Positions 1 through 8,664 of a stretch of 64,000 nucleotides of DNA are shown here, one piece after another. The translations under genes were made by a program, and so were the position numbers. Source of the stretch: JAENZQ01 sp964553505. Lineage in GTDB: Bacteria > Bacillota > Clostridia > Peptostreptococcales > JAAYPU01. Numbering within the stretch: the first letter of the stretch is position 1; every line of letters begins with the position of its first letter. Under the pieces are notes generated by a model. The model was given only the letters and a program-made list of their open reading frames with translations, was not told the DNA's origin and searched no databases. The stretch covers positions 30,276 through 94,275 of the forward strand of contig CAZKKX010000001.1 of NCBI GenBank assembly GCA_964553505.1, read 5' to 3'.

Positions 1-114
1 CTTACTGTCATATAAACATATTCCCACACATGATCCAAGGGCATATGTAACTAAAACATCCGGTGGATAAGCGATGTTTAAATCAGAAATACCTATGATG
101 ATGGTTTTGCTCAT
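1..114 (-). CDS. cheD: Chemoreceptor glutamine deamidase CheD (N-terminal part, runs off the window)
   Basis: The 38 codons present encode the typical CheD start, including the ALGSCVGICLYD stretch that carries the catalytic cysteine of the family. CheD deamidates glutamines in chemoreceptors and binds CheC to stimulate its CheY-P phosphatase activity. The ATG (112-114) overlaps the cheC stop codon (111-113) as ATGA, so the two are translationally coupled. The rest lies beyond the left edge. The identification rests on the N terminus plus the cheC neighbour. Confidence 0.88.
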   Translation of the reverse strand, partial: MSKTIIIGISDLNIAYPPDVLVTYALGSCVGICLYDSK

Positions 115-734
115 AATTCTACTCCTAAAATTTTCAAAATTTTATGAAGAGAATCTATTTCCGGGATTAAAATCAAATAACTATTAACATTTTCTCCATC
201 ACCACCAATAAACTCTTCTTCAATGAATAAAACCTTTTCTCCAATTTTGCCAAATTGTATCGCCGGAACACTCAAAATAGCTCCTGCCATATCTATTGCA
301 ATACCAGGAACAGAAATGCCTATTTCAAAATTTGTAAGACTTGAAATGGCATTTACATAAGATCCCGCCATAATATTTCCTATTTCTTTCAGTGCAGATA
401 AATCCATTTCTTCAAAATCACTAAAGCTTTCTAATTCTCTTCCCATCAGTTGATTCACAGCCAAATGAGCAAATTCCTGCTTAAGAATAAACATCATCAT
501 GCCTTCTATATCTTTAGATAAGGTGAAAAGAATACCAACAACCTGATTCTCCGGTCCCCCAAGAATGTTAGCAATTTCCTGTATTCCTATTATTTTTACC
601 TGCGGGACAGACATAGCAACTTTTTTTGATAACATCATGGAAAGTGTTGTCGCAGCATTTCCTGCTCCAATATTTCCTATTTCTTTTAAAACATCGATTT
701 GGAGGTCGTTTAAATTATCATAATTTTCAGTCAT
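111..734 (-). CDS. cheC: CheY-P phosphatase CheC
   Basis: This 207-residue protein has two copies of the CheC/CheX/FliY active-site signature, LKEIGNIGAG (E18, N21) and LKEIGNIMAG (E117, N120), so both half-sites look intact. CheC removes phosphate from CheY-P during chemotaxis adaptation in Bacillota and works in a complex with CheD, whose gene overlaps it directly downstream. The ATG at 734 is preceded by a good GAAGGAGAG ribosome site. The length is normal for CheC. Its presence implies a flagellated organism, although no flagellar genes are in the window. Confidence 0.93.
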   Translation of the reverse strand: MTENYDNLNDLQIDVLKEIGNIGAGNAATTLSMMLSKKVAMSVPQVKIIGIQEIANILGGPENQVVGILFTLSKDIEGMMMFILKQEFAHLAVNQLMGRELESFSDFEEMDLSALKEIGNIMAGSYVNAISSLTNFEIGISVPGIAIDMAGAILSVPAIQFGKIGEKVLFIEEEFIGGDGENVNSYLILIPEIDSLHKILKILGVEL

Positions 735-1105
735 ATTCTCTCCTTCTCAACTTTCTAAATTTAATTTATATTTTACCATTAGTTACCTTTCATTTCAAAT
801 AAATATATGCCTTGAAAAAATGCGCTAATATATTTATCAATTTATTTCTTGCGTTTATTTTGTCCCATATCAAGAAAATATGGCTATGTTAATCTTCATA
901 TCCATTTTAGCTGATTTTTCTTCATATAGCCAAAAATAGAGGGTCGTTTTTTGGCTTCATATAATTGTTTTTTACAAATTTATTTTGTTTCTTACGATGC
1001 CTCGTTGTATTAATAATAAAATATAGATTTAGTAACGATACGTAATTATTTTAATAACATCAATATAAATACATGCATATAAAATTATTTTATGATTATG
1101 ATGCA
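735..1105. other. Intergenic region with no recognisable gene
   Basis: This is 371 bp of AT-rich sequence between two minus-strand units, cheC and the EamA exporter. A short plus-strand frame that enters from 1092 is only the antisense of the exporter. An imperfect inverted repeat (TGGCTAT near 889, ATAGCCA near 945) is present, but I see no convincing terminator or riboswitch. It probably carries the promoter of cheC-cheD. Confidence 0.5.
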
Positions 1106-1996
1106 TTACTTAGTATTTTTTACTACTTTATTTTTTGTAAAATGCTTTTTTAAATTCAACTCCGTAACGATAATACCGGCTAACATAAATAAACATCCTA
1201 TATATCCTTTCAGAGAGAGGATTTCATTCAGGAATAAGAGACCAAATATTGCTGCAAAGACTGGTTCTAAAGAAAAAATCAATCCAACATGTGTTGGTGA
1301 TGTATATTGTTGAGCAATTGACTGAATAATAAAGGCCGCTGCCGTGCAAAATATGCTCAGAAAAATGACAAAGATTTGTGTTTGAAGAGTTGACGGCAAC
1401 TTAGGTGTTTCAAAAATACAGGTAAACATAGTACTGAAAAGTGCCACAAATCCAAGTTGTAGTACACCAAGGGTAATAGAATCTACTTCTTTGGTTGCCT
1501 TCCCCATAAAAATCAAGTGAAATGCACATGATACGGCACAAAGAAAAGAAAAAACATCTCCGGAATTAATTATAAGCCTCTCATTAATAGTCAGTAATGA
1601 TATTCCGATCAATGCAAACCCAACCCCTGCAACTGCCTTTCTTTCCGGTTTAAGCTTGAAAATAACTGCTGAAAAAATCGGAACTAGAACAACCGCGAGG
1701 CTTGTAATAAATGCTGCATTTGTTGTTGTCGTATAAACCACTGAAAAAGTAAAACAAACATACGCTGAAAACAACAACATTGCAAGAAGAAACGCATTTT
1801 TTATTGTCTTTAAGTTACTCTCCCTAATTTTCTTATAAAAAACCAAACCGGATAATAAGAATGCCATTGTAAATCTTAATGCTATTAAGTTAAATTCCTG
1901 TACATTCTCTAATGCAACTTTTGTAAAATAATAAGATACACCCCAAGAAAGGGTAACAAAAATCAACATTAAATCCCCTTGTAGTTGCTTATTCAC
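1106..1996 (-). CDS. EamA/DMT-family exporter
   Basis: This 296-residue membrane protein has about ten hydrophobic segments in two repeated halves, the layout of EamA (drug/metabolite transporter, RhaT-like) permeases. Family features include the N-terminal LMLIFVTLSWGVSYYFTKVAL and a second-half SLEPVFAAIFGLLFLNE motif. Substrate cannot be read from sequence; the family exports amino acids, nucleosides or other small metabolites. A GTG start at 1996 follows AGGAGAAT. It begins 12 bp after the MFS gene on the same strand, so the two exporters probably form one operon. Confidence 0.85.
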   Translation of the reverse strand: MNKQLQGDLMLIFVTLSWGVSYYFTKVALENVQEFNLIALRFTMAFLLSGLVFYKKIRESNLKTIKNAFLLAMLLFSAYVCFTFSVVYTTTTNAAFITSLAVVLVPIFSAVIFKLKPERKAVAGVGFALIGISLLTINERLIINSGDVFSFLCAVSCAFHLIFMGKATKEVDSITLGVLQLGFVALFSTMFTCIFETPKLPSTLQTQIFVIFLSIFCTAAAFIIQSIAQQYTSPTHVGLIFSLEPVFAAIFGLLFLNEILSLKGYIGCLFMLAGIIVTELNLKKHFTKNKVVKNTK

Positions 1997-2008
1997 TTTT
2001 ATATTCTC

Positions 2009-3202
2009 CTAAGTCATCTTTTTTTGATTTTTACTACTCATATGTATAATTAATATATTAATACTTATTAAAACAGGAATAATAATCAAAATGCTCCTTA
2101 TGCTGAAATTGACAGAAATATATGTACCCATGATGGGAGAAATCATCCATCCCAAACTGCTTACAAATCCTTGAACCCCAAACAAAGCACCTCTTTGATT
2201 GGGGTGTGTATGAAGCGCAGCCATAGACGTTATAATCGGTTCGATTCCTCCAATGAAGAAAAACATTAAGCCATACAAAGCTAAAAATAGATATAGTGAA
2301 TCAATAAAGACCAGTGTAGCTGAAATCACAATACTGATAATCAACAGCTTTCTAATTAATATATATTTATCTGTTTTATCTCCAAGCTGGGAAATAGTAA
2401 TACCTGCAACAGCTGTAGCCAAGCCGGTAATTCCGCTTATAATACCGGTAATACTGGCCGCCCCTACTATCGTACCTAACTTTTCTTGAACATAAAGAGG
2501 CACAAATGGCACAAAAATAGTTCTAATAATCCTGGTAACAAACAAAGCTACAAGAAAATAAATAATAATAAGTGAAACAACGGACTTAAATTCTGGGCCA
2601 TATCCTTTCTTCTCGTTCACTTTTCCGTATGTTGTCTTGTCTTCTTTCAAAAAAAACAATACAAGTAAAAAACCAAGGAACATAAGAACAGCACCGATTA
2701 TAAAGCTAAAGCGGATTCCAAATATTTCTGCTAAAATGCCTCCTAAAAAAGGACCTATCGAAAATCCTATAAAATTCGAAGAAGACATAAATCCCAGCGA
2801 TTTTGACAGCTTATTCTCAGGTGTGTTTGCAGCTACAAAAGCATTAGATGCCGTCATAGTTCCTGTAAATAGTCCTTGTGCTCCTCTCAGTACAACAAGC
2901 TGCCAAACCTCTGAAGCAAACCCCATTCCGCCAATAATAAAGGACGCTGCGAACATAGCTCTAAGTATCATAAGTTTTCTACCGTACCTGTCTGCTACAA
3001 AACCCCAGACCGGTGAAGCAATGGCCATGGTCACAGCAGGTGCCATGCTTAATATCCCTGTATATATTTTAATACTGTAATCGTCTGTCACACCCATGTC
3101 CTGAATATAAAAAGACATAAAAGGTATCCCCAGACCAAAGCTTGATAAGGAAATTACCTGTGTAACCCAAAGTATATATAAATTAAATTTCCATCGTTCC
3201 AT
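2009..3202 (-). CDS. Major facilitator superfamily multidrug-type efflux transporter
   Basis: The 397-residue product has twelve predicted membrane spans. The loop between spans 2 and 3 carries the MFS motif GFVADRYGRKLM, and a proline/glycine-rich motif-C-like stretch in span 5 (SIGPFLGGILAE) marks proton-coupled antiporters of the Bmr/TetA class. It likely exports drugs or small metabolites by proton exchange. It is the first gene of a two-gene unit with the downstream EamA exporter (12 bp apart). The start at 3202 has only a weak ribosome site. Substrate is unknown. Confidence 0.85.
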   Translation of the reverse strand: MERWKFNLYILWVTQVISLSSFGLGIPFMSFYIQDMGVTDDYSIKIYTGILSMAPAVTMAIASPVWGFVADRYGRKLMILRAMFAASFIIGGMGFASEVWQLVVLRGAQGLFTGTMTASNAFVAANTPENKLSKSLGFMSSSNFIGFSIGPFLGGILAEIFGIRFSFIIGAVLMFLGFLLVLFFLKEDKTTYGKVNEKKGYGPEFKSVVSLIIIYFLVALFVTRIIRTIFVPFVPLYVQEKLGTIVGAASITGIISGITGLATAVAGITISQLGDKTDKYILIRKLLIISIVISATLVFIDSLYLFLALYGLMFFFIGGIEPIITSMAALHTHPNQRGALFGVQGFVSSLGWMISPIMGTYISVNFSIRSILIIIPVLISINILIIHMSSKNQKKMT

Positions 3203-3300
3203 ATCTGCTACTTAAAATATTTCTAAATTTTTCCTCCATATATAATATTATCGTTTCATCTAAGAATTTATAATCCATTAATCAATATATCCTATTATAT

Positions 3301-3323
3301 AAAAAGAAGCCTAAAGCGGCTTC
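3301..3323 (-). terminator. Rho-independent terminator of the small hydrophobic peptide gene
   Basis: On the minus strand GAAGCC-GCTTTA-GGCTTC is followed directly by TTTTT. It lies about 55 bp after the stop of the 28-residue ORF, so that ORF has its own transcript end. Confidence 0.85.
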
Positions 3324-3376
3324 CTAAAATTAATAAATTATGATATCACACAATCAATTATGTAATATTAAACAAA

Positions 3377-3463
3377 TTAATAATGGTATTGAAATCCCCG
3401 CGAATATCCTATAATAATAAATAGTAAAATAATGCCCAGTATGGCAATATCAATAATATTCAT
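3377..3463 (-). CDS. 28-residue hydrophobic membrane peptide, function unknown
   Basis: An ATG at 3463 follows a perfect AGGAGG (spacing 5-6) and opens a 28-codon frame: start MNIIDIAILGII, a hydrophobic stretch to about residue 19, then a short polar tail (GYSRGFQYHY). A good promoter (3553-3580) and terminator (3301-3323) bracket it, so it looks like a real small gene. The N terminus resembles CvpA proteins, compare MNWMDISIAIIF of the CvpA gene at 61696. It could therefore be a decayed CvpA remnant, a small membrane regulator, or a type I toxin-like peptide; the sequence does not decide. Confidence 0.6.
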   Translation of the reverse strand: MNIIDIAILGIILLFIIIGYSRGFQYHY

Positions 3464-3552
3464 TGTGTCCTCCTATTTTTTAATAATATCCAATATCTAT
3501 TGCCTTTAATTTTTAAACATTTCATAAAGACATTTGGAAGTCCACTAAAATC

Positions 3553-3580
3553 ATTGTATCATATAATAAAAACTTGTCCA
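3553..3580 (-). promoter_or_regulatory. Sigma-A promoter for the 28-residue peptide gene
   Basis: On the minus strand TGGACA (3575-3580), a 16 bp spacer and TACAAT (3553-3558) give a good vegetative promoter. The expected start near 3546 leaves a leader of about 83 nt before the ATG. Confidence 0.65.
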
Positions 3581-3682
3581 ATTACCGTGATATTTTTACT
3601 CCCTATATATACTACGTGTCAAGTTGTCGCAGGAAAAATATATTCTATATATTATATCTTTAACGCTATAACCTTCTTGCTG

Positions 3683-4162
3683 TTACTTATGATAGGGTTC
3701 ATTTTTTATAATTTTAAAGCTCCGATAAATTTGTTCCATTAAAATAATTCTCATAAGCTGGTGTGGAAAAGTCATCTGAGAAAAAGAAAGAATAAAATCT
3801 GATCTTTTTAGAATTTCTTCTGATAATCCCAAAGACCCGCCTATAATGAAAGCAATATTGCTTTTACCTTGTATACCTAAAACCTCTAACTTTTTGGCCA
3901 ATTTTTCTGAAGAAAGCTGTTTCCCCGTGATTTCCAAAGCAATAACATACATATCTTCTTTTATGCATTTCAAAAGATTTTTCCCTTCTGCCTTTTTGAC
4001 CATATCCTTTTCTGCTTCTGATAGATTTTCCGGTGCTTTTTCTTCTTTTACCTCATAAATTGACAGATTGCAGTAATTATTTAACCTATTAATATATTCT
4101 TTAACACCATTCGACAAAAAACCCTTTTTTAATTTTCCAACACAATAAATAGATATATGCAT
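3683..4162 (-). CDS. rlmH: 23S rRNA (pseudouridine1915-N3)-methyltransferase RlmH
   Basis: This SPOUT-class methyltransferase of 159 residues methylates N3 of pseudouridine 1915 in helix 69 of 23S rRNA. Family features are the N-terminal IYCVGKLKKGFL, the knot-region motif FIIGGSLGLSEEI and the C-terminal FSQMTFPHQLMRIILMEQIYR. I place the start at the ATG at 4162, because MHISIYCVGK matches the family N terminus and AAGGA lies 7 nt upstream; the longer GTG frame (4177) would swallow that site. A strong terminator separates it from htrA upstream. Confidence 0.95.
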   Translation of the reverse strand: MHISIYCVGKLKKGFLSNGVKEYINRLNNYCNLSIYEVKEEKAPENLSEAEKDMVKKAEGKNLLKCIKEDMYVIALEITGKQLSSEKLAKKLEVLGIQGKSNIAFIIGGSLGLSEEILKRSDFILSFSQMTFPHQLMRIILMEQIYRSFKIIKNEPYHK

Positions 4163-4209
4163 AATCTTTTCCTTCACTATTTTATCTTTTAAGTAACTGG
4201 CTATTATTA

Positions 4210-4244
4210 AAAAACTTAGCAGGAAAAAACCCTGCTAAGTTTTT
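4210..4244. terminator. Strong rho-independent terminator after htrA
   Basis: A 14-bp perfect stem (4210-4223 with 4231-4244), loop of seven, flanked by A and T tracts on both sides. It sits 10 bp past the htrA stop codon and would work in either direction. Confidence 0.9.
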
Positions 4245-4253
4245 GAACGCATA

Positions 4254-5453
4254 TTATATATCTATAGCCGCACTCAGTGTAATACTTACTTCTTGACTTC
4301 TTTTATCTCTTACGATCATTATATTTATAGTATCCCCGGGTCTGTATTGATATAGTTTACTGACTAATTGAGACATATTTGTAATTTCTTTCCCATCTAT
4401 ACTGGTAATAATATCTCCTTCTTTAAGACCAGCTTTTGCAGCAGCGGAATCTGTGAATATTTGATAGATATATACACCTTCCTCTACTCCGAGATCTACA
4501 TCGAAGGTTTGCAGATATTGTTCAACATCAACACCTCTTATACCAATAACTGCTTTGCTAAATTCCCCTTTTTCTTTAAATTCATTGACAATCGGCTGAG
4601 CTATATTAATTGGAATTGCAAAGCCTAATCCTTCTCCGGACTGTATTTTAGCAGTATTGATTCCTATTACCTGCCCCTTTTGATTTAATAATGGGCCCCC
4701 ACTATTTCCCGGGTTAATGGATGCATCTGTCTGAATAAGTCCCTCAATGGATTCATAATTACTAATGGGTATGGTCCTATTTAATCCGCTTATGATTCCG
4801 GCTGTTACTGTCCTTTCAAACTGGAATCCTAACGGGTTGCCAATGGCAACAGCATATTGACCAACTTTGAGGTTATCAGAATCAGCAAGTTCTGCTGAAT
4901 TTAGATTTTGTGCATCAATTTTAATTATTGCAAGATCAATGACAGAATCATTCCAGAGGAGTTCTCCCGCAAGCTCTCGACCGTCATGAAGAAGTACTGT
5001 AATATCAGTCATATCTCCATTATTTACAACATGCGAGTTCGTTAAAATATAGCCATTTTTGTCAACAATAACACCTGTTCCGACTCCTTCGCCTCTTCTT
5101 TTCCCAAAAAAATCAGAATATACAATCTCTGTGGATATTCCAACAACTGAAGGCATAACTTTTTCTGCAACTGCTGCAGCTGCGTCTAATGGAACATTGT
5201 TTGTCTGTATAAGTATATTATTTGGAGTCTGCTCCTCTATATCCTCTACTTCTAAAAGAGGCAGAACAAAATACGATAGCGCTCCGCCAATCAAACCAAA
5301 AACCAGCGATAAGATGATAAGCGTAACTATAGAAATACTTCTATTATTCTTTCTTTTACTGTTTTCCATGATCATTTTATCATAGTTATTAACTTTGTCT
5401 TCGTTAAGAAGATGCTTTATTGCATCTTGATCGTTATTATCAAAATGATCCAT
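4254..5453 (-). CDS. htrA: Membrane-anchored HtrA/DegP-type serine protease with PDZ domain
   Basis: The 399-residue protein has a cytoplasmic N-terminal tail of about 39 residues, one membrane span (about 40-65), a trypsin-like domain with the triad H141 (TNSHVV), D173 (DLAIIK) and S251 (GNSGGP), and a C-terminal PDZ domain from about 300. It degrades misfolded envelope proteins outside the membrane. Its start overlaps the end of walJ by 14 bp, the classical walJ-htrA arrangement of Bacillota, and it shares the walJ promoter. It ends at a strong terminator. Confidence 0.95.
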   Translation of the reverse strand: MDHFDNNDQDAIKHLLNEDKVNNYDKMIMENSKRKNNRSISIVTLIILSLVFGLIGGALSYFVLPLLEVEDIEEQTPNNILIQTNNVPLDAAAAVAEKVMPSVVGISTEIVYSDFFGKRRGEGVGTGVIVDKNGYILTNSHVVNNGDMTDITVLLHDGRELAGELLWNDSVIDLAIIKIDAQNLNSAELADSDNLKVGQYAVAIGNPLGFQFERTVTAGIISGLNRTIPISNYESIEGLIQTDASINPGNSGGPLLNQKGQVIGINTAKIQSGEGLGFAIPINIAQPIVNEFKEKGEFSKAVIGIRGVDVEQYLQTFDVDLGVEEGVYIYQIFTDSAAAKAGLKEGDIITSIDGKEITNMSQLVSKLYQYRPGDTINIMIVRDKRSQEVSITLSAAIDI

Positions 5454-6273
5454 AGTAACACCTCTCTTTTTTTGTTATGCTGTAAACCTTACTAATCTGC
5501 TCCCGAAGAGCCGTATGTAAAAGTACGTCTTTTCCAATATAAAAACGCTCTTCTTCAAGAATGTTTTTTATTGTCTGGTACGCCATTTCCGGAAAATTAT
5601 TTTCACGACTCAAATGGGCAAGCAGTATTTGTCTTTCTTTATTATCTTTTTTTAATAAATTGATAATCGTTTTTCCTGCATCTATATTTGATAAATGCCC
5701 TTTACTGCTTAAGATACGCTGCTTAAGATACCAAGGGTACCGACCCATCTTAAGCATTTCGATATCATGATTAGCTTCTAATACTAGAAAATCAGCATTT
5801 GATATTTCACTAAATACACCTGTTGTCATCTTTCCAATGTCTGTAGCAATACTGACTTGACGGTCATCCTTATAAAAGGAAAACCCTACCGGATCTGCCG
5901 CATCGTGAGGAATAGTATAAGTTTTTATAATAAAATCATTTAGCTCAAAGTATTCTCCTGTAGTAAAAACTTTTCTATTATGTTTTTCAATTCGACCAAT
6001 TCCCCCTTTCATCATCTCCCATGTTTTAGCATTTGCATAAATAGGAATATCATTCTTTCGGGAGATGATTCCTGCACCCTTCACATGGTCAATGTGCTCA
6101 TGTGTAATTAATAGCGCTGTTATTTCCCGGGCATCCACTCCAATATTGGCAAGCCCTTGCATAATTCTTTTTCCGGAAATACCGGCATCTAAAAGTATTT
6201 TTGTTTCGTTGGACGCAAGATAATAGCAGTTCCCACTGCTTCCGCTTGCAATTGAACAAAATAGTAAATCCAT
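5440..6273 (-). CDS. walJ: MBL-fold metallo-hydrolase WalJ (YycJ)
   Basis: This beta-lactamase-fold metallohydrolase shows the metal-binding motif THEHIDH near residue 58-64 and further ligands in the second half. WalJ/YycJ is linked in Bacillota to the WalRK cell-wall system and to coordinating division with replication; it is predicted to act on nucleic acid. I take ATG 6273 as start (MDLLFCSIASGSSGN) because GGAGG lies just upstream; the ATG at 6285 overlaps that ribosome site. It has its own promoter, follows a terminator after yycI, and overlaps htrA downstream. Confidence 0.93.
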   Translation of the reverse strand: MDLLFCSIASGSSGNCYYLASNETKILLDAGISGKRIMQGLANIGVDAREITALLITHEHIDHVKGAGIISRKNDIPIYANAKTWEMMKGGIGRIEKHNRKVFTTGEYFELNDFIIKTYTIPHDAADPVGFSFYKDDRQVSIATDIGKMTTGVFSEISNADFLVLEANHDIEMLKMGRYPWYLKQRILSSKGHLSNIDAGKTIINLLKKDNKERQILLAHLSRENNFPEMAYQTIKNILEEERFYIGKDVLLHTALREQISKVYSITKKERCYYGSF

Positions 6274-6297
6274 GCTGTCCTCCATTTTCCAAAGCCT

Positions 6298-6326
6298 ATT
6301 ATATTATAAAAACAAATTTAAAACAA
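6298..6326 (-). promoter_or_regulatory. Sigma-A promoter of walJ-htrA
   Basis: Minus-strand TTGTTT (6321-6326), 17 bp spacer, TATAAT (6298-6303). With the terminator at 6351-6377 it makes walJ-htrA a transcription unit separate from yycH-yycI. Confidence 0.65.
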
Positions 6327-6350
6327 TTGTGTGATTTATTACAAAACAAT

Positions 6351-6377
6351 AAAAATGCACTATCTCAATGCATTTTT
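6351..6377 (-). terminator. Terminator between yycI and walJ
   Basis: AAAAATGCA pairs with TGCATTTTT (9 bp, 9-nt loop). It lies just after the yycI stop on the minus strand. Confidence 0.75.
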
Positions 6378-6408
6378 ATCAGCAAACATTTAATATTCAA
6401 AACAATCA

Positions 6409-7149
6409 TTAATCTTCATATGCATTAATGTATTTTTTTTCGTCATTATTATAAGTTATTTTCCAAGCAGGAAGAGCTGTATCTAAAGTTGTGTTCTCCA
6501 TATTGAACATCGAATTATCCTCTAACCAGTATACTAAGTCGATACCTGTGATAACCGTTTCTTCATTCAGATTTTCTTTCTTTATGGCAAACTTCATTAA
6601 TGCTGTTGTAGCAGGAATAGTTTTCTTTTTGTTTTCTCCGGGTTTTATTGGATAATACCACTCCCGTTCAAAATTTACGATTTTGCCATTATTTATTAAA
6701 ATGCTCATATAGCATTCTTCTAATAAAATATCTTTATAATAATTTTTATAAACAATTGAGTATCCGTCTACTTCCTTCTTTATGCTATCCAAATGAACAT
6801 TATTATTCATCAAATTGTTTCGATCTAAAAATTTTTTAGTTAATTTAACCGCTTCATCCTCCGACAGATTTCTATTTAGCTTGAACTCTTTTTCATTCAT
6901 TGCTTTATCTATATTTTCAATCGAATAATCAAAGTATTCCACCTCAAGTACAGGCATTTTTTTCAAATTTTGAGGAATCTTTGTATAAACATATATGTTC
7001 CTCTTATTAAGAAAATTTATGGTTTCCTCTATCACTTCTGAATGAACTTCTTGGTTACCTCTTTTTTCTATAATTACAAAAAAAGCAAGTGTTATGTTAG
7101 TCAAAATAAGAGCCGCTATTAAAATAGTCTTTGCTTTCGTCCAGTCCAT
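6409..7149 (-). CDS. yycI: WalRK regulatory membrane protein YycI (WalI)
   Basis: The 246-residue protein starts MDWTKAKTILIAALILTN, the hallmark N terminus of YycI: a short cytoplasmic MDW-K-K segment running into one membrane helix (about 8-28), then an extracellular domain. With YycH it forms a membrane complex that restrains the WalK histidine kinase in Bacillus subtilis. It lies 10 bp after yycH and ends at a terminator. Here the gene is about 45 kb away from walR-walK, so the usual single wal operon is divided. Confidence 0.88.
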   Translation of the reverse strand: MDWTKAKTILIAALILTNITLAFFVIIEKRGNQEVHSEVIEETINFLNKRNIYVYTKIPQNLKKMPVLEVEYFDYSIENIDKAMNEKEFKLNRNLSEDEAVKLTKKFLDRNNLMNNNVHLDSIKKEVDGYSIVYKNYYKDILLEECYMSILINNGKIVNFEREWYYPIKPGENKKKTIPATTALMKFAIKKENLNEETVITGIDLVYWLEDNSMFNMENTTLDTALPAWKITYNNDEKKYINAYED

Positions 7150-7159
7150 AGGTCATCTC

Positions 7160-8653
7160 CTATCTTAATGCTTTCCAGTCTATCGGATTTCCTGATCGTG
7201 CATCAAAGAAAAATTCATATTTATCTGTAGTAAAAATCCATACGGGAATCAACTGTATCTCTTCTTCGTAATGCCTTCTTTCATAAGATAAATACCCAAC
7301 ATCAACCCTATATATAAGCCCGACAACTTCATTAAATATTTCTAATTTTGATTTTTCTCCAAAGTCATAACCTTCTTTTATATAGGCTTCTTTTATATAT
7401 TCATAACTATTGTTTAATATGTTGACCGTAGACATGACGTTACTCTCATAGTCCTGATTACTGTTGGTCATAAACTGAAGAGTATCTTTCTGATCTAAAA
7501 GATATCTTTTATAATAAGTTATCTGATTACCTATTACTTCTACTTCCAATGCGCTGTTATTCCCTTGATAAGAAACCGGATATCCATTTATGCGGTATTG
7601 AAAAATAAATCTATACCCTGTTTTATTATTCTTTTCAACAACAATGGAATCCTTTAAGTATGGATAAATATTTGTACCGTTTAATGTTTTCCAATTACCA
7701 TGATTTTTTATAAACTCTATCGCACTGGAGAGAGACTTTAAATAATCATTTGAGCTGTTATTCATATCATTTATTTCTTGCTTGTATTCTAAAAACCCTC
7801 TGCTGTCTACAATAAACATTTTTTGCCCATATCCATACATATAAATAACCGTACCGTTTGTTTCAACTATTTTCCTGACAAAATCAAAACTCTCACCGAA
7901 AAAAGTTTCTGCTATGGCATTTATTTTACCTGTTTCATAATAATGAATTTCCTGTTCTCCCGATATCTCTTGAACGCTATTTTTTAAAGAATGAGGCATT
8001 AGGTTATTGTTCTCAACACCAAAAAAAGTATTAATAGGATTATATATATCATAAACATTTCGTTTCTCTATTGTAGAAATTGGCTCTAAAACATCCTTAT
8101 ATTCCTTTTCACATATAATTTGATAATATTTTTTATTTTTATCATCATATATAAAAAAGCTTTCAGGACTTACTTCAGAATATGCAGCAGAAGAAAAAAT
8201 CTCAATGATTTCATTTGTCTGATTTTTATTGGCATTAATTATTTCTGCCATAGCATTGTACGGTATATTAGAACCAAAATCAAATTTTACTGATTCATAG
8301 TTAAGGACTTCATTCCATTGGGACGGAAGTATTTCTTCAACGTAAATCTCTTGTTGTGATGCCTCACGATATGCCGATATAAAATTTTGCCATACACTGT
8401 TAAAACCGGTATATAATACTGTATACTTGCCTCCTCCAAAATTAATACGAATTCGGAATGGTTCTAAAAAATCAGCAGTTGTATTAACGACTGCTTCTTC
8501 ATTTTTTTCTTCAATATTCACAGCATTTAAAGAAAAATTATCTTTCTTGAACATGCTGTCTTCCCATATAAAATATAATAGTAGTATCGTGATACAAAAC
8601 AATACTACTATTGATAAAGTTTTCATTTTCTCTTTTTCGGAAAATATCTTCAT
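7160..8653 (-). CDS. yycH: WalRK regulatory membrane protein YycH (WalH)
   Basis: This 497-residue protein has a short cytoplasmic start, one membrane span at about 11-28, and a long extracellular region, the YycH layout. YycH and YycI together modulate WalK kinase activity. The identity rests on size, topology, the C-terminal regulatory-domain pattern and the fixed order yycH-yycI-walJ-htrA, rather than on a catalytic motif. It starts 11 bp after the upstream secreted protein and is followed by yycI after 10 bp, so the three form one operon. Confidence 0.85.
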   Translation of the reverse strand: MKIFSEKEKMKTLSIVVLFCITILLLYFIWEDSMFKKDNFSLNAVNIEEKNEEAVVNTTADFLEPFRIRINFGGGKYTVLYTGFNSVWQNFISAYREASQQEIYVEEILPSQWNEVLNYESVKFDFGSNIPYNAMAEIINANKNQTNEIIEIFSSAAYSEVSPESFFIYDDKNKKYYQIICEKEYKDVLEPISTIEKRNVYDIYNPINTFFGVENNNLMPHSLKNSVQEISGEQEIHYYETGKINAIAETFFGESFDFVRKIVETNGTVIYMYGYGQKMFIVDSRGFLEYKQEINDMNNSSNDYLKSLSSAIEFIKNHGNWKTLNGTNIYPYLKDSIVVEKNNKTGYRFIFQYRINGYPVSYQGNNSALEVEVIGNQITYYKRYLLDQKDTLQFMTNSNQDYESNVMSTVNILNNSYEYIKEAYIKEGYDFGEKSKLEIFNEVVGLIYRVDVGYLSYERRHYEEEIQLIPVWIFTTDKYEFFFDARSGNPIDWKALR

Positions 8654-8664
8654 GTTTTTCGCCC

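Noticed and set aside
735..1105. A hidden gene or riboswitch in the cheC-exporter gap
   Set aside because: No frame with ribosome site and no strong paired structure; the one inverted repeat has a long loop and could be chance.
4690..4730. ATTTCCCGGG stretches in htrA and walJ (also near 6121) that resemble Noc binding sites
   Set aside because: Only one half fits the consensus (WTTTCCCGGGAAAW); the second half is wrong in both, and they lie in coding sequence.
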